Below, piece after piece: positions 1-6,154 of a DNA stretch of 7,506 nt (positions within the stretch are counted from its first letter, which is position 1; every line of letters starts with the position of its first letter). The position numbers and the translations under genes were made by a program. Under the pieces are notes generated by a model. It had not been told where the DNA came from. It was given only the letters and a program-made list of their open reading frames with translations, and made no database searches. Origin of the DNA: Pseudomonadota bacterium (GTDB taxonomy: Bacteria; Pseudomonadota; Alphaproteobacteria; Rhizobiales; Devosiaceae); NCBI GenBank assembly GCA_023433985.1, contig JAEYTN010000215.1, positions 1 to 7,506 of the forward strand, written 5' to 3'.

Positions 1-610
1 GCTTTACTTCGATGCGCCCTACTTCGTCGCCCCGGCCGATGAACTCGCCGAGGACGCCTTCCGCGTCATCCGCGATGCGCTGCGCAAGAGCAGGAAGGTC
101 GGGCTCGGGCAGTTGGCGCTGCGCGGCAAGGAGTATCTCGTTTCCATCAAGCCCTGCGGCAAGGGCATGCTGATGGAGACGCTGCACTACGAGAACGAGC
201 TCAAGAAATCCGACAGCTTCTTCTCCGAGATTCCCGCCAGGTCGGCCGACGACGAGTTGCTGACCGTGGCGGCTGCGCTGATCGACAAGAAGACTGCCAA
301 GTTCGATCCCAAGGCGTTCAAGGACCACTACCAGGCCGCATTGCGGGAGCTGATCGCCCGCAAACTGAAATCCAAGGGGCGCAAGGTGACCGAGGTCGAA
401 GAGCCATCGCGCACGCCGCGCGGCGACAACGTGGTCGACCTGATGGCGGCGCTGAAGAAGAGCCTCGAAGGCGGCAGGGGCGACACCGAAGAGGAAAAGA
501 AGGCGCCGGCCCGCAAGCCGGCCGCAAAATCAAAGTCCCGCGCGAGCAGCACGGGTGCCAAGGGCGCCGGCTCGCGCAGCACCTCCAGCGCACGCAAGAA
601 AGCAAGCTAG
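1..610 (+). CDS. ku: Ku protein, C-terminal part (non-homologous end joining); 5' end outside window
   Basis: Bacterial Ku forms a homodimeric ring that loads on double-strand DNA ends and recruits LigD. The first complete codon is at base 2 and about 202 residues are visible; the N-terminal part of the beta-barrel lies upstream. Visible family features are the stretch around 'GLGQLALRGKEYLVSIKP' and the following 'METLHYENEL', typical of the Ku core and bridge, then a helical segment ending in 'NVVDLMAALKKSL'. That last motif matches the conserved minimal C-terminal region linked to LigD interaction. Beyond it lies a tail of about 40 residues, rich in Lys, Ala, Ser and Arg and low in complexity, as in the extended C-termini of many bacterial Ku proteins, which help DNA binding and end threading. 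The TAG stop (608-610) directly abuts the ligD ATG, so the two genes are almost certainly one operon with coupled translation. Family assignment is secure. Whether the genome has further Ku copies, as some rhizobia do, cannot be seen. Confidence 0.95.
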   Translation, partial: LYFDAPYFVAPADELAEDAFRVIRDALRKSRKVGLGQLALRGKEYLVSIKPCGKGMLMETLHYENELKKSDSFFSEIPARSADDELLTVAAALIDKKTAKFDPKAFKDHYQAALRELIARKLKSKGRKVTEVEEPSRTPRGDNVVDLMAALKKSLEGGRGDTEEEKKAPARKPAAKSKSRASSTGAKGAGSRSTSSARKKAS

Positions 611-3181
611 ATGGCGAGTTCCACTCCCAGCGAGCTTCTGAAGGACTATCGCAAGAAGCGCGATTTCGCCAAGACCGCCGAGCCTTCGGGCGCAGTCAGG
701 AGGCGGACGACAAAGCGCGAGGCGGCCCCGCTGCGCTTCGTGGTGCAAAAGCACGATGCCACCCGCCTGCACTACGATTTCCGCCTCGAACTCGATGGCG
801 TGCTGAAGAGCTGGGCCGTGACCAAGGGACCGTCCAGCAACCCCGCCGACAAGCGCCTCGCCGTGCATGTCGAAGACCACCCGCTGGACTACGCCGATTT
901 CGAGGGCACCATCCCGGAAGGAGAGTATGGCGGCGGCACGGTGATGCTCTGGGACGAAGGCACCTGGGAGCCGATCGGCGACCCGCACGAAGGCCTCGAA
1001 GGCGGCGACCTGAAATTCCGCCTCAACGGCAAGCGCATGAAGGGCGAGTGGGTGCTGGTCCACATGAGGGGCCGCGACCAGAAAACCCGCAACGGCCCGC
1101 GCGAGAACTGGCTGCTGATCAAGCATCGCGACGAGTATGCGCGGGAGACCGACGGGCTCACCGAGAAGTTTACCACCAGCGTGGAAACCGGCCGCGACCT
1201 CGAAGGTATCGCCAAAGGGCTGAAATCACGCAGGAAAGCCGCCAGGGCCGAGCCTGCCACCAAGGTTTGGGCCGGTGGCAAGGCGGTCGCCCTGCCCGAG
1301 TTCCGCCCGCCCCAGCTCGCGACGCTGGAGGACGAGGTTCCCCAGGGCGATGGCTGGCTCTTCGAGGTGAAGTACGACGGCTACCGCGCCATCGCTGCCA
1401 TCGCCGGGCCGGAAGTTCGGCTCTACACCCGCAACGCCAACGACTGGACGGAGCAGTTCCACCGCCTCGTCGAACCACTCGGCAAGCTCACCAAGGGCTC
1501 GCTGCTGCTCGACGGCGAGATCTGCGCCATCAAGGATGGGCGCACCGACTTCTCCACCCTCAAGGACGCGCTCTCGAATGGCGGCGACCTCGTCTATTTC
1601 GTCTTCGACCTCCTCGAGCAGGATGGCGAGAACCTCGAAAAGCTGCCGCTCATCGAGCGCAAGGCGCGCCTCGAAAAGCTCCTCAAGAAGGTCAAGGAGC
1701 CCGCCATCCTCTTCTCCGACCATGTCGTCGGCCATGGCGAGAAGGTGCTCGCCGCTATGCGCGAAGCGCATCAGGAAGGCATGGTGGCCAAGCGCACCGA
1801 CGCCCCCTACCGCCACGACCGCACCCGCGACTGGCTGAAGATCAAGGTCAACAACCGGCAGGAATTCGTCATCGGCGGCTGGCGCCCCTCCGACAAGAAA
1901 AAGACCTTCGCCTCGCTTCTGCTCGGTACCTGGGAGGGTGGCAAGCTGATCTACCGGGGCCGCGTCGGCACCGGCTTCAACGCGAAGAGCGCCGACGAGC
2001 TGCAGCAGGCGATGGACGCCCTGCCGCGCGACAAGCCCGTCTTCGCCGCGGTGCCGCGCGACATCGTGCGCCGCGCCAGGTGGATCGAGCCGAAGCTTGT
2101 CGCTGAAATCGACTTCACCGAGCTCACGCCCGATGGCCACCTGCGCCACCCTTCCTTCGTCGGCCTCCGCAAGGACAAGCCGGCGCGGGAGGTGAAGCTG
2201 GAAACCACGCCGCCCAACTCCGCCTCGACAAAAGCGCCGCGCGCGCCCAAGCTCGCCTCCATGGAACTGACCGATGACATGGGGATTGGCGTTGCCGAGC
2301 GGGAAAAGGTGAGGCTCACCAGCCCCATACGGCCCGTGCTGCCCGACGAGACCGTCACCAAGGGCCAGATCGTAGCCTATTACGACGCCGTCATCGAGCG
2401 CATGCTGCCGCACATCGAGCGCCGCGCCCTCAGCCTCGTGCGCGTGCCCCACGGCCAGCGCCCCTTCTTCCAGAAGCACGACAGCGGCGGCTTCCCCGAC
2501 GTGATGAAACGCGTCGATATCAAGCTCAAGGAATCCGACGACGAGAGCCATTTCTACGTCGACGATCTCGCCGGCATCATCGGCGGAGTGCAGATGTCGA
2601 CCCTCGAGTTCCACATCTGGGGCAGCCGTATCGACACGCTTGAGCAGCCCGACCGCATCATCTTCGATATCGACCCCGACGAGGGGCTCGGCTTCTCGCA
2701 TGTCCGCGACGCCGCCCGCCACATCCGCGACGTGCTGAACAAGGATTGGGGCCTCGAGAGCTTCCCGATGGTCACCGGCGGTAAGGGCATCCACGTCATC
2801 GCGCCACTGACGCCCCGCGCCGAGTGGCCCGAGGTGAAGGCCTTCTGCCACTACTTCGCCGACCAGTTGGCCGAAACCCAGCCCGAGCACTTCACCTCGA
2901 ACATCCGCAAGGAAAAGCGCAAGGGCCGCATGTTCGTCGATTACCTGCGCAACGAGCGCGGCTCGACCGCGGTGGCGCCCTTCTCCACCCGCGCCCGGCC
3001 GGGAATCCCGTGCGCCGTGCCGATGGCCTGGGACGAGCTCGACGGCATTCAGAGCGCGAACGCATTCTCGCTCGAAGCCGCCGCCGCCAAGGCAAAGGAA
3101 GGCGACCCGTGGGCGGGCTATTTCAAGGTGAAGCAGTCGCTCACCAAGGCGATACTGGAGAAGGCCGGGATCGCGGCCTGA
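611..3181 (+). CDS. ligD: LigD, three-domain ATP-dependent DNA ligase D (PE-LIG-POL)
   Basis: LigD is the multifunctional NHEJ enzyme: it trims 3' ends, fills or extends with NTPs or dNTPs, and seals breaks at Ku-bound ends. At 856 residues it has the usual full length. The order is 3'-phosphoesterase (about 40-190), ligase core plus OB fold (about 230-525) and primase-like polymerase (about 565-850), the order known from Pseudomonas LigD. In PE, 'QKHDATRLHYDF' supplies His48, His54 and Asp56, and 'VEDHPLDY' supplies His90. In LIG, the adenylated lysine is K254 in 'EVKYDGYR'; 'VFDLL' (331-335), 'EGMVAKR' (389-395) and 'DWLKIK' (407-412) are later nucleotidyltransferase motifs. In POL, 'FDIDPDEG' carries the metal-binding pair Asp686 and Asp688, with 'TGGKGIHV' (722-729) and 'VDYLRNERGS' (776-785) following. 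All catalytic motifs look intact. The ATG directly follows the ku stop and has no clear Shine-Dalgarno sequence, which points to coupling with ku. Confidence 0.97.
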   Translation: MASSTPSELLKDYRKKRDFAKTAEPSGAVRRRTTKREAAPLRFVVQKHDATRLHYDFRLELDGVLKSWAVTKGPSSNPADKRLAVHVEDHPLDYADFEGTIPEGEYGGGTVMLWDEGTWEPIGDPHEGLEGGDLKFRLNGKRMKGEWVLVHMRGRDQKTRNGPRENWLLIKHRDEYARETDGLTEKFTTSVETGRDLEGIAKGLKSRRKAARAEPATKVWAGGKAVALPEFRPPQLATLEDEVPQGDGWLFEVKYDGYRAIAAIAGPEVRLYTRNANDWTEQFHRLVEPLGKLTKGSLLLDGEICAIKDGRTDFSTLKDALSNGGDLVYFVFDLLEQDGENLEKLPLIERKARLEKLLKKVKEPAILFSDHVVGHGEKVLAAMREAHQEGMVAKRTDAPYRHDRTRDWLKIKVNNRQEFVIGGWRPSDKKKTFASLLLGTWEGGKLIYRGRVGTGFNAKSADELQQAMDALPRDKPVFAAVPRDIVRRARWIEPKLVAEIDFTELTPDGHLRHPSFVGLRKDKPAREVKLETTPPNSASTKAPRAPKLASMELTDDMGIGVAEREKVRLTSPIRPVLPDETVTKGQIVAYYDAVIERMLPHIERRALSLVRVPHGQRPFFQKHDSGGFPDVMKRVDIKLKESDDESHFYVDDLAGIIGGVQMSTLEFHIWGSRIDTLEQPDRIIFDIDPDEGLGFSHVRDAARHIRDVLNKDWGLESFPMVTGGKGIHVIAPLTPRAEWPEVKAFCHYFADQLAETQPEHFTSNIRKEKRKGRMFVDYLRNERGSTAVAPFSTRARPGIPCAVPMAWDELDGIQSANAFSLEAAAAKAKEGDPWAGYFKVKQSLTKAILEKAGIAA

Positions 3182-3200
3182 CAGGCGCATGATCGGGACT

Positions 3201-3271
3201 TCCCCTCGCCCCTTCGGGGAGAGGGTAGCGACGCTTGGAGCGTGAGCGATCGGGCGGAGCGGGGTGACGGG
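3201..3271. repeat. REP-like palindromic intergenic element between convergent ligD and hemH
   Basis: The gap between the ligD stop and the hemH stop holds a compact GC-rich inverted repeat. The arm at 3203-3212 pairs with 3216-3225 (nine of ten positions) across a TTC loop. The same left arm (3202-3212) can instead pair with 3261-3271, with nine Watson-Crick pairs, one G-T and one mismatch. Between them, ACGCT (3231-3235) and AGCGT (3239-3243) form a small second hairpin. This layout, with CCCCTCGCCCC at one end and a GGGGTGACGG block at the other, resembles dispersed repeats I associate with alphaproteobacterial intergenic regions. It sits where two converging transcripts meet and may act as a bidirectional terminator or mRNA end-stabiliser. 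It lacks a clear T-tract, so a simple intrinsic terminator is less likely. Repeat copy number cannot be seen from one window. Confidence 0.6.
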
Positions 3272-3277
3272 CCGCCC

Positions 3278-4291
3278 TCAGATCCAGCCCATCAATTCCC
3301 GCCGGATCACCGTCTCCAGCATATCCATGCCCAGGTCGGTGTCATTGAGGCACGGGATATACGCGTACCGCTCGCCGCCGGCATGCTCGAACTGCTCGCG
3401 GCCGGTGATGGCCAGCTCTTCCAGCGTCTCGATGCAATCCACCGCGAAGGCAGGCGACGCCACCGCCACCCGCCTGATCCCCTGCCCCGGCAAGGCCATC
3501 AGAGTCTCGTCGGTGTAGGGCTGCAGCCACTCGGTCGGCCCGAAACGGCTCTGGAAGGTGACGCGCAACTTGTCCTCGGGCCAGCCGAGATATTCGCGCA
3601 CCAGCCGCGTGGTCTTGAGGCACTGGCAATGGTAGGGGTCGCCGGCCTCGAGATAGGCCTTCGGCATGCCGTGATACGAGGTAAGGATCAGGTCGGGGGT
3701 AAAGTCGAGCTTTGCCACGCCTTCCTGAATGCTGGTGGCCAGCGCCGCGATGTACTCGGGCGTGTCGAAATAGGCGGGCAGCGTCCGCACCGCCGGCTGC
3801 CACCGCACCTTACCCAGCGCTTCGAACGCCTTGTCGTTGGCAGTGGCAGTCGTCGTCGCCGAATACTGCGGATAGAGCGGGGCCAGCAGGATCTTCTGGC
3901 AGCCGGCATCGAGCAGCGCCTTTACGCCGGCCTCGGTCGATGGGTTGCCATAGCGCATGCCGTATTCGACCATGACCTCGGGCATCCGCGCCTGCAGCTT
4001 CGATACCTGCCGCTTGGTGATCACGCGCAGCGGGCTGTCGTTCTCGGCCTGGTCCCAGATGCGCTTGTAGTTGGCGCCGGATTTGTTCGGCCGGGTGGTC
4101 AGCACGATGCCCTGCAGGATCGGCTGCCAGATCAGCGGACTGGTTTCGATGACCCGGCGATCGGACAGGAACTCGCTGAGGTAGCGCCGCATCGACCAGT
4201 AGTCGGTCCCGTCGGGCGTCCCGAGGTTGAGCAGCAGCACCCCGACTCTTGGCTGGCGGATAGGCGGATGCCCCGCCGGAATTTCGGTCAA
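3278..4291 (-). CDS. hemH: Ferrochelatase (protoporphyrin ferrochelatase)
   Basis: HemH inserts ferrous iron into protoporphyrin IX, the last step of protoheme synthesis. The 337-residue product has the usual length for a bacterial enzyme and no membrane segment or signal peptide. 'VGVLLLNLGTP' near residue 20 is the family's opening strand. 'LTSYHGMP' holds the catalytic His207. 'FQSRFGPTEWLQPYT' (246-260) and 'DCIETLEE' (285-292), the latter with Glu288, line the active site. The N-terminal 'GHPP' and 'TDYWSMRRYLSEFLSDRRVIE' region matches the style of rhizobial HemH proteins. The start is TTG at 4291-4289. An in-frame TAG lies ten codons upstream, no in-frame ATG or GTG occurs between it and the TTG, and the conserved strand begins at residue 16, so a later start would cut into the fold. 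No good Shine-Dalgarno sequence is visible. The gene follows the metal transporter gene on the same strand after 105 bases and converges on ligD. Function is very secure; the exact start is less so. Confidence 0.96.
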   Translation of the reverse strand: MTEIPAGHPPIRQPRVGVLLLNLGTPDGTDYWSMRRYLSEFLSDRRVIETSPLIWQPILQGIVLTTRPNKSGANYKRIWDQAENDSPLRVITKRQVSKLQARMPEVMVEYGMRYGNPSTEAGVKALLDAGCQKILLAPLYPQYSATTTATANDKAFEALGKVRWQPAVRTLPAYFDTPEYIAALATSIQEGVAKLDFTPDLILTSYHGMPKAYLEAGDPYHCQCLKTTRLVREYLGWPEDKLRVTFQSRFGPTEWLQPYTDETLMALPGQGIRRVAVASPAFAVDCIETLEELAITGREQFEHAGGERYAYIPCLNDTDLGMDMLETVIRRELMGWI

Positions 4292-4317
4292 GTGAGTGGC
4301 TCGCAGCTTGGAAGCAT
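4288..4317 (-). other. Possible nine-codon leader ORF overlapping the hemH start
   Basis: An ATG at 4317-4315 opens a short frame encoding MLPSCEPLT. Its TGA stop (4290-4288) overlaps the hemH TTG start (4291-4289) by two bases, giving TTGA on the coding strand. The geometry resembles stop-start overlaps used for translational reinitiation. No Shine-Dalgarno sequence precedes the ATG, and its first bases coincide with a -10-like TAGAAT, so it may not even be transcribed. It is listed because it is the only visible thing that could help ribosomes find the weak TTG start. Confidence 0.15.
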
Positions 4318-4321
4318 TCTA
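4309..4321 (-). promoter_or_regulatory. Irr-box-like palindrome overlapping a -10-like hexamer upstream of hemH
   Basis: On the - strand this reads TAGAATGCTTCCA, an imperfect palindrome 17 bases before the hemH TTG. It resembles the iron control element bound by Irr in alphaproteobacteria, as I remember it (a TAGAA...TTCTA core). The first six bases, TAGAAT, match the sigma-70 -10 consensus at five of six positions. A partial -35 (CTGAC) lies upstream but with short spacing. If both readings are right, Irr could block hemH transcription when iron is scarce, which fits known Irr control of heme synthesis. This is pattern resemblance only. Confidence 0.2.
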
Positions 4322-4344
4322 GGCGGGGGCACCATAGTCAGCGA

Positions 4345-4392
4345 CGGTCACAACACAAGTGCAACCATGTCGCGGGAACCAGCTTGTGACCG
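4345..4392. repeat. 9-bp perfect inverted repeat between the transporter gene and hemH
   Basis: CGGTCACAA (4345-4353) and TTGTGACCG (4384-4392) are perfect inverted copies with a 30-base spacer. A second possible left arm, CACAAG (4354-4359), can pair with CTTGTG (4383-4388), so one right arm has two competing partners. The element begins four bases after the transporter stop codon, in the transcribed direction, and lies upstream of hemH. It could be an RNA hairpin closing the upstream message, or a two-site operator. It has no following T-tract, so it is not a standard intrinsic terminator. Confidence 0.35.
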
Positions 4393-4396
4393 AAGA

Positions 4397-6142
4397 TCAG
4401 AGGCTGGCGAGCAGCAGCGCCGCACCGAAACCCAGCACCGCCATCGCCCCGATCAATTCCGATGCGCTCACCAGCTTCGAGCCGAGCCGGCTGCCGCCAT
4501 CGAGGTATCGCCGCGCCAGGTCCTTGGCCGACACGGCAATGACCGCCAGCACCGAAACCGTGATGGCCGTCCCGAGCCCCATCAGGAGTGCTGCCACGAC
4601 GCCGGCAAGGAAGACACCCTGGCTGAGCGCGAACACCAGCACCACGAGTGCACCGTTGCAGGGCCTGAGCCCGGCGCTCAGCACCACGCCAAGCTGCTCG
4701 CGCCAGTCGCCGCCCGTCTGGTCCGCCGTAACCACGTGATGGTGATGGCCGTGGTCTTCATCACCGTCGCCATGGTCGTGCCCGTAGTGTGCATGCCCCT
4801 GCGCCCGCCCGTAGGCATCGAAGCCGCCGGCCCCGGCCGCTGCTGCCACCGCCGGGCGGAACTCGAACGCCGGCCCTCGCTCGCTGAGCAAGGCATGCCG
4901 CTGCTCGGCTGCCGGCCGCCTTAGATGTGCCCCAGCCGCGCCAGTCGGCGCATGCGCATGCGTGTGCCCCCACCCGAACAGCTTTCGCGCCACCAGCCAC
5001 AGCCCGAGCAGCACCATGAGCGCGTAGGCGCCGCGCTCGATCCAGATCACCGCCCCGTCCATCGCCGCCGTGGAGAGTTGCAGCAGCGCCGCCGCGACAC
5101 CGACGAACGCCACCGCCACCACTGCCTGCAGCAGGCCCGAGCCGAAGCTCAGAAGGATTCCGCGTCGCATCTGCCGCTCGTTGGCGAGCATATAGCTGCC
5201 GATCACCACCTTGCCGTGACCCGGCCCCGCCGCGTGGAAAACGCCGTAGAGGAAGCTCAGGCCTCCCAGCACCCAGAACGCCGTCCAGTCCGACCTGAGC
5301 TGCCCCAGAGCCGCCGTCAGCGAGCGGTAGAACTGCTCCTGCCCCGCCACCAGCCAGCCGAGCGGGCCGGTGCGCGAAATCTTGAAGCCCGGCTCCACCG
5401 GCGGCCCGCCGAACGGCGTTGCGGGCTTCGCTTCCGCCACCTGTGTCGCCGCCTCGAGCGCCGTTGCTGCCGGAGCCGCGGCGGCCGCCCCCGTACAGTC
5501 GATGATAATCGCACCCTGCGCACCACGCACCGCCGCCTCGAGGTCGGGTGGCAGCGTCAGCACATCGGCCGACAGCTGCCCCAGCCGCTCCTGCAACTCG
5601 GGCGAAAGTTCCCGCGGCGGATCCATGCCCAGTGTGCAGCCGGCCGGCGCATTCTCGAGCGTCACGTCCGAAAGGTCGGCGAAGCTGATCGCGACATAGT
5701 ATTCCGGGTCGGCGATGGCGAGTCCGAACCGGCCCTTGATCCGGTATGGCCCCTGCGGCTCCACGCCGAAAGTCAGCGTCGAGCGGTTGTCCTGGTAGAC
5801 GAACCTGCCGTCGTCGAGCGAGGCCATCGGCAACGACGCCGCCCCCTCGCCCGCCAGGGTGTAGAAGCCGTACTCGGCCAGGCCCCGCACATTCTCGTCG
5901 GCGAGTTCCTGCATTTCCTCCGACGAGGTGATGCCGTCGCCATTCGTATCGAGCCCCTGGATCTGCCAGACCGAAAAGGCCTCGTCGAAAGTCCAGCTAT
6001 TGTGGATGGCGACGAGTTCGCCCGCATCGTTGAAGCTGATGCGCGCCTTGGCATCGATGAGGATATGCGGATGCGCGTCCGCCGCACCGGCGCCGAACGC
6101 CAGCGCCCCAGCTGCAACCGCTCCCCGAAGAAATGCCCGCAT
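4397..6142 (-). CDS. DUF1007 periplasmic domain fused to NicO/RcnA-type nickel/cobalt transporter
   Basis: This is a 581-residue two-part membrane protein. Residues 1-23 are a signal peptide ending in 'ADA', and the mature chain begins 'HPHILID', typical of DUF1007. The periplasmic domain (about 24-216) contains an EF-hand-like loop, 'DTNGDGITSSEE' (65-76). An Ala/Pro-rich linker follows to about residue 250. The transporter part (about 285-581) shows about six hydrophobic segments, near 285-305, 327-352, 366-386, 483-505, 508-538 and 556-581. The first ends in 'HAAGPGHGK' (303-311), the signature of RcnA/NicO proteins; the fourth holds 'GLRPCNGA' (491-498). Between the third and fourth lies a His-rich loop, with nine His within 450-469 and further His at 393-416. 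RcnA relatives export Ni2+ and Co2+; other DUF1007-linked transporters may carry Zn2+, and direction cannot be read from sequence. The ATG lies 12 bases after the lysR stop, with a weak purine-rich GGGGCGG before it, so co-transcription with lysR is likely. Family is secure; substrate is not. Confidence 0.9.
   Translation of the reverse strand: MRAFLRGAVAAGALAFGAGAADAHPHILIDAKARISFNDAGELVAIHNSWTFDEAFSVWQIQGLDTNGDGITSSEEMQELADENVRGLAEYGFYTLAGEGAASLPMASLDDGRFVYQDNRSTLTFGVEPQGPYRIKGRFGLAIADPEYYVAISFADLSDVTLENAPAGCTLGMDPPRELSPELQERLGQLSADVLTLPPDLEAAVRGAQGAIIIDCTGAAAAAPAATALEAATQVAEAKPATPFGGPPVEPGFKISRTGPLGWLVAGQEQFYRSLTAALGQLRSDWTAFWVLGGLSFLYGVFHAAGPGHGKVVIGSYMLANERQMRRGILLSFGSGLLQAVVAVAFVGVAAALLQLSTAAMDGAVIWIERGAYALMVLLGLWLVARKLFGWGHTHAHAPTGAAGAHLRRPAAEQRHALLSERGPAFEFRPAVAAAAGAGGFDAYGRAQGHAHYGHDHGDGDEDHGHHHHVVTADQTGGDWREQLGVVLSAGLRPCNGALVVLVFALSQGVFLAGVVAALLMGLGTAITVSVLAVIAVSAKDLARRYLDGGSRLGSKLVSASELIGAMAVLGFGAALLLASL
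4736..4795 (-). other. His-rich metal-binding loop of the transporter (residues 450-469)
   Basis: This segment encodes His at residues 450, 452, 455, 457, 464 and 466-469, interspersed with Asp, Glu and Gly. It lies in the long hydrophilic loop between the third and fourth membrane segments, where RcnA proteins carry their His-rich loop. It most likely binds the transported metal ion or senses its level. Preference among Ni, Co and Zn cannot be told from the sequence. Confidence 0.8.
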
Positions 6143-6154
6143 AGCCGCCCCGTT

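Noticed and set aside
490..610. The Lys/Ala/Ser-rich ku tail as a frameshifted or foreign segment.
   Set aside because: Extended basic, low-complexity C-termini are common in bacterial Ku, the frame is continuous and the stop sits exactly at the ligD start.
1048..2106. A 352-codon + strand frame inside ligD in another phase.
   Set aside because: Its translation is Arg/Pro-rich out-of-frame text of ligD, which is itself intact across this stretch.
1226..3190. A 654-codon open frame on the - strand opposite ligD.
   Set aside because: It mirrors the ligD codon pattern, has no recognisable domain, and would need a promoter within the ligD end region. The sense gene has all catalytic motifs.
3203..3226. 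A simple intrinsic terminator for ligD at the GC hairpin.
   Set aside because: The stem is strong, but it is followed by TAGCGACGCT rather than a T-tract on the + strand, and there is no T-tract on the - strand side either. It fits a REP-like element better.
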